Of a stretch of 64,000 nucleotides of DNA, positions 42,336-51,989 are shown one piece after another (position 1 is the stretch's first letter; every line of letters starts with the position of its first letter). The notes under the pieces were generated by a model. The model saw nothing but the letters and a program-made list of their open reading frames with translations. It ran no database searches and was not told where the DNA came from. The stretch is from NCBI RefSeq assembly GCF_016597815.1, contig NZ_VCHA01000001.1, positions 310,001-374,000 of the forward strand, given 5' to 3'. A program made the position numbers and the translations under genes. This DNA is from Marinobacter sp. DY40_1A1. GTDB taxonomy: Bacteria; Pseudomonadota; Gammaproteobacteria; Pseudomonadales; Oleiphilaceae.

Positions 42336-43952
42336 TCAGAGCCGCGCTACGCCAAAGGTGTTGGGCCGGAGCTGGCGCGCATCGGCTTCCCGGAACATGT
42401 CGAGTACCAGTGCCACCACTCTGCGGGTATCCCGTGGATCAATCAGGCCGTCATCCCATAAGCGGGCTGTACCGAACAGGGCTGTTGAACCATCTTCCAG
42501 TTTTTTGGCAGTGGCTTGCTCCAGGAAATCGAGGGTTTTGGGATCGGGCTCTATGCCGCTGCGGCGTTGTTTGTCTTCCGCAACAATGCGCATCACCTTG
42601 CCAGCCTGGGCTGGGCCCATAACGGCGGTTCGGCTGTTGGGCCAGGCGAAGATAAAGCGGGGATCAAGGCCGCGACCACACATGGCGTAGTTGCCGGCAC
42701 CGTAGGAGCCGCCGATCACCACGGCGACTTTAGGCACGCGGCAGTTGGCAACAGCCTGAATCATTTTCGACCCATGCTTGATGATGCCGTTTTGTTCGGA
42801 GTGTGTGCCCACCATGAAGCCAGTGGTGTTATGCAAAAACAGCAGCGGTGTGCCTGCCTGATCGCACAACTGAATGAACTGTGCCGCCTTGGCACTGCCG
42901 GCTGGAGTGATCGGGCCGTTGTTGCCAATGATTCCGACAGCGTGTCCTTCTATGCGGATGGTGCCGCATACTGTCTGGCTGTCGAATTCATTTTTGAAGT
43001 CCATAAACCTGGAGCCGTCACCAATGCGCGCCAGAATCTCACGCACGTCGTAGGGCTTTTTGGAGTCTGAGGGGATAACGCCTAGCAGCTCTTCTGCAGG
43101 ATAAAGAGGTTCATCCCATGTCAGCTCGCGCTTTGGCGGGAGATGTTCGTTCCAGGGCAGGGCTTCCAGGATATTCCGGGCCTGACGGATGCCGTCTGCG
43201 TCGTCTTCAGCCAGGTATTCAGCTGTTCCTGCGACCTGTGCGTGCATTTCTGCACCACCAAGCTCTTCGTCATCTGCTATTTCACCGGTTGCAGCTTTTA
43301 GCAACGGAGGGCCGGCCAGGAACATTTTGGCCTTACCGCGGATAGCAATTACATAATCAGATAAGCCAGGCTGGTAGGCGCCGCCGGCAGTGGCGTTGCC
43401 GTGTACTACGGTGACCTGAGGAATGCCAGCAGCGGACATGCGGGCTTGGTTGGCGAAGCCCCGTGCGCCCTGCACAAAGATATCCGTAGCGTAGTTCAGG
43501 TTGGCGCCACCGCTCTCGGAAAGTGAGACAACCGGCAGTTTGTTCTCTTTCGCGATCTGCTGCAGGCGCAGGGTTTTATCCAGGCCTGCTGGCGTAATAG
43601 TGCCACCTTTGATGGCGCTGTTGCTGGCGAGAATCAGGCAGCGGATACCGCTAACGGTCCCTATGCCTGCAATGATGCCGCCGCCAGCCATGCTGCCGTC
43701 CTTGTCATCGTGCATTTTGTAGCCGGCCAGAGAACACAGCTCCAGGAACGGTGTGCCGCGATCCAGCAAGCGGTTGATGCGATCCCGGGGCAGGAGTTTT
43801 CCGCGCTTGGTAAACTTTTCCCGTGCTGCTTCTGCCAGGTCGAGAACTTTTTGTTCTACATCACGGAAGGTCCGGATGTGTTCTTCCATAGCCTCGGTGT
43901 TACCACGGAATTCATCCGATTGCGGGTTAACGCTGGTTTCCAGTGTTTGCAT
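42336..43952 (-). CDS. atuC: AtuC, geranyl-CoA carboxylase beta subunit
   Basis: A 538-residue carboxyltransferase of the acetyl/propionyl/methylcrotonyl-CoA carboxylase beta family. SLSESGGANLNYATDIFVQG and GIPQVTVVHGNATAGGAYQP bind the acyl-CoA, while GGSYGAGNYAMCGRGLDP and FAWPNSRTAVMGPAQAGKVM are the second-half signatures. It transfers CO2 from biotin on AtuF to geranyl-CoA. It starts 10 bases after atuB. Methylcrotonyl-CoA carboxylase (LiuB) is a close relative; the presence of atuA, atuB and atuR decides for AtuC. No liu genes are in the window. Confidence 0.94.
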   Translation of the reverse strand: MQTLETSVNPQSDEFRGNTEAMEEHIRTFRDVEQKVLDLAEAAREKFTKRGKLLPRDRINRLLDRGTPFLELCSLAGYKMHDDKDGSMAGGGIIAGIGTVSGIRCLILASNSAIKGGTITPAGLDKTLRLQQIAKENKLPVVSLSESGGANLNYATDIFVQGARGFANQARMSAAGIPQVTVVHGNATAGGAYQPGLSDYVIAIRGKAKMFLAGPPLLKAATGEIADDEELGGAEMHAQVAGTAEYLAEDDADGIRQARNILEALPWNEHLPPKRELTWDEPLYPAEELLGVIPSDSKKPYDVREILARIGDGSRFMDFKNEFDSQTVCGTIRIEGHAVGIIGNNGPITPAGSAKAAQFIQLCDQAGTPLLFLHNTTGFMVGTHSEQNGIIKHGSKMIQAVANCRVPKVAVVIGGSYGAGNYAMCGRGLDPRFIFAWPNSRTAVMGPAQAGKVMRIVAEDKQRRSGIEPDPKTLDFLEQATAKKLEDGSTALFGTARLWDDGLIDPRDTRRVVALVLDMFREADARQLRPNTFGVARL

Positions 43953-43962
43953 AAACGTATCC

Positions 43963-44829
43963 TCAATCCTCGCTGAGCACTTTGGGCGTTACAGCCCGGT
44001 GGAAGCCATTGAAGGGCTCATTGTTTTTTGCTTTGGGCAGGGGCCATATCCGGGAACCTTGGGATGCCGCACCGTCTATACGCAGGCAGTCGCCGCTGAT
44101 GAAGGAGGCGCCGGGGCTCAGCAGGAAGCAGATTGCCGCACTGATTTCAGATTCAGTACCCATCCGCTTGATGGGGACATTATCGCCAAGGCTGCGAATC
44201 CATTGCTTCATGTGTTCGGGATAGTTATCCATGCCGCTGGAAGCGATCCAGCCTGGTGCTACCGCATTCACCCGAACGCCAGAGGTGCCCCATTCCACGG
44301 CGGCTGTCTGGGTGAAGTTCACCATGCCAGCCCGTGCTGCACCTGAGTGCCCCATGCCGGGCATGCCGCCCCACATATCTGCCACAATGTTTACGATGGA
44401 ACCGCCGGTCTTTGATAGCGCCTGGGTGTAGGCCTCTCGCGCCATCAAAAAGCCGCCAGTAAGGTTAGTGCGAACAACTGTTTCCCAGCCTTTCTGGTTG
44501 ATTCCTGCCAGAGGAGAGGGGAACTGGCCGCCAGCGTTATTGACTACGCCGTTTAGGCCGCCATGCTCTTCAATAATCGCTTTTACCGTGGCTTTAACGG
44601 ATTCTTCTTCACGGATGTCGCACACGTGAGCTGAGGCAATGCCACCGTCTTCAAGTATCTCTGCTTTTACAGCTTCAACTTTTTCGACTTTGCGCCCGAC
44701 AAGCGCCACTTTGGCGCCCAGAGATGCGAGTTCGTGGGCCGTGCAGCGGCCGATGCCGGAACCGCCACCTGTTACGATAAAAGTCTGGCCCTTGAATAGG
44801 TCTGGGCGGAAAACCGATTGATAGCTCAT
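43963..44829 (-). CDS. atuB: AtuB, short-chain dehydrogenase
   Basis: A 288-residue SDR of the 2,4-dienoyl-CoA reductase-like subgroup. Cofactor motif TGGGSGIGRCTAHELASLGA, structural NNAGGQFPSPLAGI, catalytic region with Ser (IVNIVADMWGGMPGMGHSG) and the lysine-type helix replaced: the usual Tyr-x-x-x-Lys is HSGAARAG here. In peroxisomal dienoyl-CoA reductases, too, the standard Tyr is absent. The role in terpene catabolism is therefore probably reduction of a dienoyl or unsaturated CoA intermediate; an alcohol dehydrogenase role is less likely. Position between atuA and atuC matches Pseudomonas. Confidence 0.9.
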   Translation of the reverse strand: MSYQSVFRPDLFKGQTFIVTGGGSGIGRCTAHELASLGAKVALVGRKVEKVEAVKAEILEDGGIASAHVCDIREEESVKATVKAIIEEHGGLNGVVNNAGGQFPSPLAGINQKGWETVVRTNLTGGFLMAREAYTQALSKTGGSIVNIVADMWGGMPGMGHSGAARAGMVNFTQTAAVEWGTSGVRVNAVAPGWIASSGMDNYPEHMKQWIRSLGDNVPIKRMGTESEISAAICFLLSPGASFISGDCLRIDGAASQGSRIWPLPKAKNNEPFNGFHRAVTPKVLSED

Positions 44830-44852
44830 AACTCCAAATCCTTCTTAACTGT

Positions 44853-46649
44853 TCAGGAGGCCGCTAGACCGGCAGGAACGGGCACCGGAAATTCCAGCAA
44901 CTGCTGAGCAAACGCTTTGCCCTGCGGATCAATGCGCAGGCTGGCAACGCCACCACCACCCAAACTGTGCTCCAGCAGGAAGTTGAATGCGTGGAGCCCG
45001 GGTAGGGTCCAGCGAGTAACCTTGCCGCTTTCCGGGTTCAGCGTGTGTTCCATCCATTCGGCCACGGCTTCTTCGCTCAGCGCGGCTGCAATAAAAGGAA
45101 CGAACTCGGGCTTGCGAGCAATAACGCCAATGTTGCTGTGGTCACCTTTATCGCCGCTGCGTGCCCAAGCCAAGTCAATCAGGGGCACAGTGGTATCGGT
45201 TGCCGACGCGGCTTGAATCGGGGCTTGATCCTTGATCATGCCGGGCTGGAAGCCGCCCGCGGTATCTATGGAAACGGGGGTTACCTCGCCGTTCAGGTCA
45301 ACAGAGACGGCAACGTCGCTCTTGGGAACCAGGCAGGAATAGAGCCGGATTTTTGGCCAAACGGATGGGCGCCCACCCACAATGCCGGTCAGGCCCGGGG
45401 CCATGCCGGTGGCGGCTTGCGCGATTTCTCGGGAGAACAGCACCAGCGCGCCTTTCTTTGGGTGGGCAGCGCTGATTTTAACGATGATTTCCCGGCTGCC
45501 ATGGCCGCGACCTTGCTTACCGTATGTGGTTTCCGTGCCCAGCAGTTCGACACTGGTTTCGGTGTAGTCACCCAGGCCGCGCTCCTGGAACAGGCGAGAG
45601 GTTTTGGTGAGGATGGCGTCGGCTACCGCTTGGGCTTTTTCAGGAGCGTCAATGCCAGCAAGCAGGAAGGTTGCTGTGCATTTGAAGCCATCGGGCCAGG
45701 TGCCAGATACCTTGTAGCTGTCGGTGGGTGGCAAGCCGCGGGCGCCTCGAACGGTTACACGGTCAGGCCCGCTTTCTATGAGCTCAACATCCGTAAAGTC
45801 GCAGGTTACATCGGGCAGTAAATAGGCGCGGGGATCGCCAATTTCGTAAACCAGTTGCTCAGCAACGGTGCCACGACTTACCAGGCCTCCAGTGCCTTCC
45901 GGCTTGGTAACAACGAACTCGCCGTTTGCGCTAACTTCAGCAATGGGGAAGCCCATATCGGCGAATCCATCAGCAACGTCTTCCCAGTCGGTAAAATTGC
46001 CGCCGGTAGATTGCGCTCCGCACTCCAATAAGTGACCGGCGAGACTGGCTTGCGCCAGTTTGTCGTAGTCTTTCCAGTCCCAGCCGAACTCGTGAACCAG
46101 AGGCGCAAGCACCAAAGCACTGTCGACCACACGGCCAGTAAGAACAATGTCTGCACCCTGGTCCAGGGCAGCTGCCAAACCAGATGCGCCAAGGTAAGCG
46201 TTCAGGCTAACCATCATTGCGGGCATAGGTGCACCGGTAGCCATTTCGGTGATGCCAGCTTTGCTCAGGGCCTGTTTCTGGGGAAGCAGGTCATCCCCGA
46301 GTACCAGGGCAATTTTCATGTCTACACCGGCTTTTTCGCACAGGGCTTGCAAGGCATCACGACAGGCTACCGGGTTCACGCCACCAGCATTGCTCAGTAC
46401 GCGAATTCCTTTCTCTTTGATGTCGGCCAAAAGCGGCCCCATAACAGTTTCAACAAAATCCCGCGCATAGCCCTGACTTGGGTCTTTCATCTTCTGGCCC
46501 GCCATGATCGACATGGTGACCTCGGCCAAATAGTCGGAGACCAGGTAATCAATATTACCTTTGTGAACCAGTTGCGCTGCGGCCGTTTCAGTGTCGCCCC
46601 AGAAAGCGGAGGAACAGCCGATCCGGATAGTCTTCGGTGAATTCGTCAT
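44853..46649 (-). CDS. atuA: AtuA, acyclic terpene utilisation protein (DUF1446)
   Basis: A protein of about 598 residues. The N-terminal two-thirds is the DUF1446 domain ([52 protein letters not shown]). The C-terminal ~110 residues form a second domain ([21 protein letters not shown] and [16 protein letters not shown]). AtuA is required for growth on citronellol in Pseudomonas, but its reaction is unknown. The start at 46649 has AGGATG upstream and begins the conserved fold; the longer frame to 46814 would run through the promoter and operator. First gene of the atu operon. Confidence 0.93.
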   Translation of the reverse strand: MTNSPKTIRIGCSSAFWGDTETAAAQLVHKGNIDYLVSDYLAEVTMSIMAGQKMKDPSQGYARDFVETVMGPLLADIKEKGIRVLSNAGGVNPVACRDALQALCEKAGVDMKIALVLGDDLLPQKQALSKAGITEMATGAPMPAMMVSLNAYLGASGLAAALDQGADIVLTGRVVDSALVLAPLVHEFGWDWKDYDKLAQASLAGHLLECGAQSTGGNFTDWEDVADGFADMGFPIAEVSANGEFVVTKPEGTGGLVSRGTVAEQLVYEIGDPRAYLLPDVTCDFTDVELIESGPDRVTVRGARGLPPTDSYKVSGTWPDGFKCTATFLLAGIDAPEKAQAVADAILTKTSRLFQERGLGDYTETSVELLGTETTYGKQGRGHGSREIIVKISAAHPKKGALVLFSREIAQAATGMAPGLTGIVGGRPSVWPKIRLYSCLVPKSDVAVSVDLNGEVTPVSIDTAGGFQPGMIKDQAPIQAASATDTTVPLIDLAWARSGDKGDHSNIGVIARKPEFVPFIAAALSEEAVAEWMEHTLNPESGKVTRWTLPGLHAFNFLLEHSLGGGGVASLRIDPQGKAFAQQLLEFPVPVPAGLAAS

Positions 46650-46722
46650 GTCTGTGCATCCTGTAGCTGTGTTGCCGTGAATACCAAGAATATGTGCCGG
46701 CAACTGTTGAACCGTTGACAAG

Positions 46723-46752
46723 ACGATACCAAGCAAGCGCTTGGTTTGTAAA
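46723..46752 (-). promoter_or_regulatory. atuA promoter with AtuR-type operator in the spacer
   Basis: On the minus strand TTTACA (46752-46747), an 18-nt spacer and TATCGT (46728-46723) form a promoter. The inverted repeat ACCAAGC-AAGC-GCTTGGT (46728-46745) fills the spacer. This is a classic repressor placement for a TetR-family regulator, and the adjacent atuR makes it the likely binder. Confidence 0.62.
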
Positions 46753-46805
46753 CAGGCAAATCTAAGGTAGAATGCAGATTCTTTGTAAAGCCGCTGGATA
46801 CGCCC

Positions 46806-47420
46806 GTGAATCAAGAAAAAATACTTCAGTCACTCATCGCCGATAACCTGGTGTCAGCATCAGACAGTGCCCGCGGACGGCTGCTTCGGGAAGCCGCGCG
46901 TTTGTTCCGCGAAAAAGGTTATGAACGCACCACTGTGAGAGACCTTGCCGCTGCGGTGGGTATTCAGTCGGGAAGCCTTTTTCATCACTTCCGTACCAAA
47001 GAAGAAATTCTTAAAGCAGTGATGGTTGAAACGATCAGGCTGAACACCGCCGTGATGCAAGCAGCCATGAGTAAGGCGACATCCAATCGGGAGAAGCTGA
47101 GGGCGCTCATAAGCGCAGAGCTGGAATCTATTAATGGCCAGACCGGGGAGGCGATGGCCGTTCTGGTATTCGAGTGGCGCAGTTTGTCTGAAGCTTCCCG
47201 GGCAGAGGTGCTGAAGCTTCGCGACATATACGAAGCTTTGTGGCTGGACGTGCTACGTGGGCTTAAAGAAGAGGGTGCGCTTAAAGCGGATCCTTTTGTG
47301 GTGCGCCGTATGCTAACCGGCGCACTGAGCTGGACCGTAACCTGGTATCGACCGGATCGTGGCGGCTTGACCCAGGATGGTTTAACCGATCAAGTGGTGG
47401 CAATGCTTGGCTTGAGCTAG
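46806..47420 (+). CDS. atuR: AtuR, TetR-family repressor (GTG start)
   Basis: A 204-residue TetR regulator. The N-terminal helix-turn-helix (about 25-70) reads [20 protein letters not shown], then [19 protein letters not shown]. The C-terminal ligand domain is all-helical. It is divergent from atuA, the same arrangement as in Pseudomonas, where AtuR represses the atu operon until geranyl-CoA or a related thioester is present. It starts at GTG 46806. A possible own promoter is TTTGTA (46745-46750) with TAGAAT (46768-46773), overlapping the operator edge and suggesting autoregulation. Confidence 0.9.
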   Translation: MNQEKILQSLIADNLVSASDSARGRLLREAARLFREKGYERTTVRDLAAAVGIQSGSLFHHFRTKEEILKAVMVETIRLNTAVMQAAMSKATSNREKLRALISAELESINGQTGEAMAVLVFEWRSLSEASRAEVLKLRDIYEALWLDVLRGLKEEGALKADPFVVRRMLTGALSWTVTWYRPDRGGLTQDGLTDQVVAMLGLS

Positions 47421-47447
47421 CGGCTGGATCGGCAGATTCTAGTGAGA

Positions 47448-47566
47448 GCATGCATTTTGTCAGTAAATTAATTTCAGGATGCATGCGAAGGTTCGTTTTC
47501 GAAGTTATTGTTTTAAGTCAAAAAATCTCATCAAACAGCGGTCCGGATCAGGCCATTGGCCTGATC
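47448..47566. repeat. two palindromes downstream of atuR
   Basis: GCATGCAT (47448-47455) and ATGCATGC (47479-47486) are perfect inverted repeats around 23 bases. GATCAGGCC, ATT, GGCCTGATC (47546-47566) is a perfect 21-nt palindrome. The 270-base gap between atuR and the next gene holds little else. They may terminate atuR or serve as operator sites for the transporter operon; neither is followed by a T-run. Confidence 0.45.
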
Positions 47567-47692
47567 AGCATGGGCAGGCCGGCAAACGAGCCATTTTTGT
47601 AGGACAGCTTTCAACGCACTCTTGCTCCCGGAATGACAGAACCAACTGTCTTCCTCATAGATAAAAACAAAGCAGAGCAGAGTGACTTAATC

Positions 47693-48754
47693 ATGTCCAT
47701 ATTGGCAACGTATGCAGGTCGTCTTGTGGCGGCGCGCAACAAACTGGCTTTACTGGCAACGGTAGTATTGTTTGCAGGGTGTTCGGCAAACCCCATACAC
47801 AAAGTCACTGGGACTGTGCTGGCGAATTACGCTGAGAGTGAAGCCACTCCTTACGTTATGCAAATGTCCGACCCGAAAATGGCGTGTGCTCTTGGGGAGG
47901 GTGTTGACCCCCTGATCTACTCCTTTTCGCGGATCAATGATGCGCCGGATACCAGTGGATCGTTGCTGATGCTGTTGGCGGCCAACTGCATGGAATACCG
48001 TGCCTGGGAAGCCGAGCTTGATTACCTGCGGGCAGATTATGAAGGTAATGTGCCTCAAGCCAAAGACGCCCGTGAACGAGCCAAGCGCTTTTACGCACTC
48101 ACCGCAGAGCGTCGGTTGATCGCCTTCCAAAGAGCCATGGCGGCCTACGATTTTGATCCTGCCAAAGAACCCCTTGAATGTCCGTTTCTGTTCAGTGAGC
48201 AAGACGAGATTACCTTTCTGCTTGGATTGCTGACCGGGTTGCAAGCGGTTGTAAATGATGCCAACTCAGGTGCGCGTGCGGGAATACCGCGCAATATAGC
48301 CCCTCAGGCAGAGCGCGCGGCAACCTGTATTGATAACGAAAAAACAGGTGGGTTGCCCAACGCCGTTCGCGCCATGGTTTGGCTGTTGCTGCCAGACACC
48401 CGTCCAGAACTCTCCCCCGACCCCTGGAAAGTGCTCGAAAACAGTTCTGCTATGGGCGTGAAAGCAGGTATGCGTGCGTCAATGGCACTTGAGGCTGTTG
48501 CTGCAGAAACCTTCGGACGCACAGATGTTCTGGCTGACGTGATTCACCGTTTTGCGGAAGCTGACGACACCATTGAGGTGTGGGAAAAGTATCGCCTGGC
48601 TGATTTTGTGGCTGAATACATTATCCAGTTTTCGTCAGACAAATACTGGACGGCTGAATATGGCTACCGTACACCGCAGGCGTTCTTCGGAAAAATGAGC
48701 TCTGAACAAAATAACGAAAACATTGAGACTATGAGCCTGGACGGCTTGCTCTGA
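47693..48754 (+). CDS. TatT-like helical lipoprotein of a TRAP transporter
   Basis: A protein of about 353 residues from the ATG at 47693, which begins a lipoprotein signal (LALLATVVLFAGC, lipid Cys near residue 30). An in-frame ATG at 47633 would place the signal behind a polar leader. The mature part is helical, with five cysteines in all including the lipid one (KMACALGEG, AANCMEY, LECPFLF, ATCIDN). Its place beside a binding protein and a TRAP permease, and its helical lipoprotein nature, recall TatT (T component) proteins of TPR-associated TRAP transporters. That assignment is inferred from context; I do not see clear TPR repeats. Confidence 0.7.
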   Translation: MSILATYAGRLVAARNKLALLATVVLFAGCSANPIHKVTGTVLANYAESEATPYVMQMSDPKMACALGEGVDPLIYSFSRINDAPDTSGSLLMLLAANCMEYRAWEAELDYLRADYEGNVPQAKDARERAKRFYALTAERRLIAFQRAMAAYDFDPAKEPLECPFLFSEQDEITFLLGLLTGLQAVVNDANSGARAGIPRNIAPQAERAATCIDNEKTGGLPNAVRAMVWLLLPDTRPELSPDPWKVLENSSAMGVKAGMRASMALEAVAAETFGRTDVLADVIHRFAEADDTIEVWEKYRLADFVAEYIIQFSSDKYWTAEYGYRTPQAFFGKMSSEQNNENIETMSLDGLL

Positions 48755-48828
48755 ACGGGCAGCTCCAGCGCATGTGCTCGATCGCTTATTGAACTCACTA
48801 TAAACATAAGAATGAATCGGAGATTGTT

Positions 48829-49839
48829 ATGATCCGCAAATCCCTTACAGCCCTGACACTCGCTGCCATCACACCCATCGCCTCGGCCCAAACCGTAAAA
48901 ATGTGTGTTTTCGATGTGATTGGTGCGAACGGTGATATGTTCAATATGGTTAAGGACTATGCGCTGGAGATGAAGTCTCACGGTGTGGATTTCGACCTGA
49001 AGCCCTATACCGATGAGGGTGTTGCTGTAGGCGACTTCAACGCCGGCCAGTGTGATGCAGTTGCTGCCACAGACATTCGCACCCGACCATTTAACCGCTT
49101 TACGGGAACCGTTAGCGCTGTTGGTGCAATCCCCAGCTATGATGATCTTAAAACCCTTCTGGCGACATTGGCGCAAGCTAAAGCGGCACCGCTTATGAAG
49201 CAGGATGGTTATGAAGTTTTGGGCATTGTGCCCGCCGGTGCAGGGTATTTGTTTGTTAACGACCGCAGCATGGATACTGCAGGCGATCTGGCGGGCAAGC
49301 GTATGGCGACTTTGGACTATCAGAAAGACGCAATACACATGGTGAACTTTATTAAAGCCACGGTTGTGCCTTCAGATATCACCAATTTTGCCGGTAAGTT
49401 CAACAATGGTTCGGTTGACACAGCTTACGCACCTGCATTTGCCTATGAGGCGCTTGAACTCTACAAAGGCATTGGCAAAAAGGGTGGCATTGTGGATTAC
49501 CCATTGGCGCAGCTCACTATTCAGGTGATTGCTCGCGAGGGTGTTCTTGATGATGCAACGGCGCAGGCATCCCGCCAGGTAGCCTGGGATATGTACCCGC
49601 AAGCCATGAATCTGATTAGCCGGCAGGAAGCTGCCATTCCTGAAGATAAGTGGGTTCGCATTTCTGAAAAAGATGTTGAAGGTTACCAGGAAATGTTTCG
49701 CCAGAACCGCATCGAAATGCGCGATGGTTTGAACGGTGCACCGGATGTATACCACCCGAAAATGCTGAGTCTGCTGAGCAAGATTCGCTGTTCCAGCAAT
49801 CCATCTGCTTCGGAATGCACCTCGGAAAACCGGGAATAA
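48829..49839 (+). CDS. putative periplasmic solute-binding protein (DUF6091-type)
   Basis: A 336-residue secreted protein with a signal peptide ending ASAQ at residue ~21. The mature part begins VKMCVFDVIGANGDMFNMVK and contains DRSMDTAGDLAGKRMATLDY, a two-lobed binding-protein pattern related to the TRAP DctP group. AdeT-like proteins of Acinetobacter, once called efflux components, appear to be of this family; that link is from memory. Four cysteines may form two disulphides. Fifteen bases before the TRAP permease gene and in the same operon as the TatT-like lipoprotein. The substrate is unknown. Confidence 0.8.
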   Translation: MIRKSLTALTLAAITPIASAQTVKMCVFDVIGANGDMFNMVKDYALEMKSHGVDFDLKPYTDEGVAVGDFNAGQCDAVAATDIRTRPFNRFTGTVSAVGAIPSYDDLKTLLATLAQAKAAPLMKQDGYEVLGIVPAGAGYLFVNDRSMDTAGDLAGKRMATLDYQKDAIHMVNFIKATVVPSDITNFAGKFNNGSVDTAYAPAFAYEALELYKGIGKKGGIVDYPLAQLTIQVIAREGVLDDATAQASRQVAWDMYPQAMNLISRQEAAIPEDKWVRISEKDVEGYQEMFRQNRIEMRDGLNGAPDVYHPKMLSLLSKIRCSSNPSASECTSENRE

Positions 49840-49854
49840 CAGGGCGGGATTGGC

Positions 49855-51906
49855 ATGAACTGGCAAGCATTAACTGCCCCTGCCGCAAGAGCCCTGTACC
49901 CCGTGCATAAAGTGCACGGGGCCATACTGCTCTTGCTGCTATTTGTGACCCTTCTTCTGGGAATGGGCAACTCCCTCCATTCCCGCCTGCTGTGGGTTGG
50001 TGAGCAGACATGGCCGAATTATTATCTGCTGAATCCGGATGCAGTAGAGCCCTCCTGTCGTATGGAAATGGATGTCGAGGCAGAAGTCCGCAAGAGGGTA
50101 GATGCTTATAAGCCAGATCCGGACGATCTGTTTGATTCCCCACCTAACCCCCAGGCTATCCGCACATCGCTGGAGCGAAATCTGGCGCTTTGCGCGGAGA
50201 GCCATGCTGCGTACCAGAACAATCTTGAGCACGCTACGCCCGCGTTGGGCGTATTCAAAACGGTTGAGCAGGGCTTGGCATCTTTCCTGCTGGATAATAT
50301 TGAGCTGACCAAATATCTGTTCATCGCAATTTTTGCGATGGCAGCAGCTGTGGCAGCTCTGGATGCCGATCATATTGCACTGCGACTTCCCAGAAACCGC
50401 TCAGAGTGGCGCTTGAGTCAGGGCGTGCAGTTCCTGGTGAACGGTATGATGGTGTTCTCCATGGATGCGTATCTGGGCCGCCTCGCCAGCTCGCCCGGGG
50501 CTGAGTCTACAGCCACGTTACAGCACGCCTGGACGGGCGTGTTTGGCCTGTTCATGGTGATCAATGCTCTGCGCTTTCTGAAAGTGCCCGAGCACATAAG
50601 AGCGGGTGGGCTGACGCTGTCTTCGGGGTTGGTCGTGCCGCTGTATTGCACCATGGGCCTGATTGCGATGGGCTACTTTTTCTTTGTAGATGGCTATGCG
50701 TCTGGGCTCGCTATCTACTTCGGCATGATGTCCAACCTGTCTTCGATGTTTATCAACATCGGTCTCTATGTTCTGGTGGGTATGGTTCTGAAACAGACTC
50801 GCTTGCCAGAGTTGCTGTTGAACGTAATCAAGCCGTACAACTTGCCGGCACCCATGCTGGCTTCAGTCATTATCTTTGCGACGGCCTTTCCGACCGCTTT
50901 TACCGGCGCATCCGGTATTTTCATTCTTGCCGTTGGTGGCGTGGTTTACGATGAGTTGCGCCGGGCAGGTGCAGGGCGGCAACTGGCACTCGCGACCACG
51001 GCCATGTCGGGAAGCCTGGGCGTTGTACTGAATCCCTGCTTGCTGATTGTTGTGGTTGCGGCCCTGAACAAGGAGGTTACCACCACCGAAATGTACGATT
51101 GGGGCTTCTGGGTGTTCATTATGTCTGCTTCTTTGTTCTCAATCATCGTATGTAAAACGGAAGGCAACTGGCGGCCTCGCCCGGCTCCGGGTGCTTTCAG
51201 GGCCTCGTTGCAACAGCTCAAACCCCTGATGCCCTATGTGGCCCTGGCTGTGGCTGTCATATTCACCATTTATGTGGTTCTGGGGTTGTCGTTCAACGAG
51301 TACAGTGCGCCAATGATCCTGCCGTTGGTGATGCTTGCGCTGGTATTCCTGGATGCCGATAGCAGCAGTCGTGAAGACAACGAGTCCCGCATACAGGCAT
51401 TCTGGGGACGAAGCTGCGCGGCAGCCAGTGATTCGGCCGTGCACATTGGTGCTCTGCTGGCCTTGATCGGTTTCTCTATTTGCCTTGGAGGCATTCTTGA
51501 GCGGTCTGACATTGTTCATACTCTGTTCCCGGAGCATCTGACCAGTCCATGGCTTGCGATGCTCGTGATTGTGCTTCTGTTGACGGTCATCGGCATGGTG
51601 ATGGACCCATTTGGTGCCGTCATACTGGTGTCGGCAACCGTTGCACAACCGGCGATACAGTTGGGTATTGACCCATTGCACTTCTGGATTGTTTGCCTGG
51701 TAGCATTTGAGCTGGGGTATCTCAGCCCGCCAGTGGCTCTGAACCACTTGCTTACCCGACAGGTTGTCGGGGAGAGCGAAGTGTTGGCAGCGGAGCGTGT
51801 TGGTTCTTTCTGGCATCGCTACGAGCGATTACTGTTGCCTATAGCCGTAATGGGGCCGACGCTGCTGTTGGTAGCGTTTGTTCCAATGTTGTTTTACGCC
51901 CTGTAG
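49855..51906 (+). CDS. TRAP transporter large permease with fused N-terminal region
   Basis: A 683-residue membrane protein. One hydrophobic segment (23-38) precedes a ~120-residue soluble region with one cysteine pair (Cys68 and a later Cys in LCAESHA). About sixteen further membrane segments follow. The second part matches DctM: FPTAFTGASGIFILAVGGVV and FELGYLSPPVALNHLLTRQ are typical. The first group of helices probably represents a fused small subunit (DctQ). Together with the binding protein and lipoprotein upstream it should form a sodium-driven importer. Confidence 0.86.
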   Translation: MNWQALTAPAARALYPVHKVHGAILLLLLFVTLLLGMGNSLHSRLLWVGEQTWPNYYLLNPDAVEPSCRMEMDVEAEVRKRVDAYKPDPDDLFDSPPNPQAIRTSLERNLALCAESHAAYQNNLEHATPALGVFKTVEQGLASFLLDNIELTKYLFIAIFAMAAAVAALDADHIALRLPRNRSEWRLSQGVQFLVNGMMVFSMDAYLGRLASSPGAESTATLQHAWTGVFGLFMVINALRFLKVPEHIRAGGLTLSSGLVVPLYCTMGLIAMGYFFFVDGYASGLAIYFGMMSNLSSMFINIGLYVLVGMVLKQTRLPELLLNVIKPYNLPAPMLASVIIFATAFPTAFTGASGIFILAVGGVVYDELRRAGAGRQLALATTAMSGSLGVVLNPCLLIVVVAALNKEVTTTEMYDWGFWVFIMSASLFSIIVCKTEGNWRPRPAPGAFRASLQQLKPLMPYVALAVAVIFTIYVVLGLSFNEYSAPMILPLVMLALVFLDADSSSREDNESRIQAFWGRSCAAASDSAVHIGALLALIGFSICLGGILERSDIVHTLFPEHLTSPWLAMLVIVLLLTVIGMVMDPFGAVILVSATVAQPAIQLGIDPLHFWIVCLVAFELGYLSPPVALNHLLTRQVVGESEVLAAERVGSFWHRYERLLLPIAVMGPTLLLVAFVPMLFYAL

Positions 51907-51989
51907 ATCGAGTTGGGAAACCCCGCTCTGAATTCGAACTACAATGAGAGGAAGCATGTCTCATTGAATTGCGATTTGGAGCGGGCGTT

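Noticed and set aside
35294..47420. Leucine/isovalerate (liu) cluster instead of atu
   Set aside because: The carboxylase and dehydrogenase families are shared, but AtuA (DUF1446), two SDRs, a FATP-type synthetase and a TetR regulator match atuABCDEFGH-R; liuE (HMG-CoA lyase) is missing.
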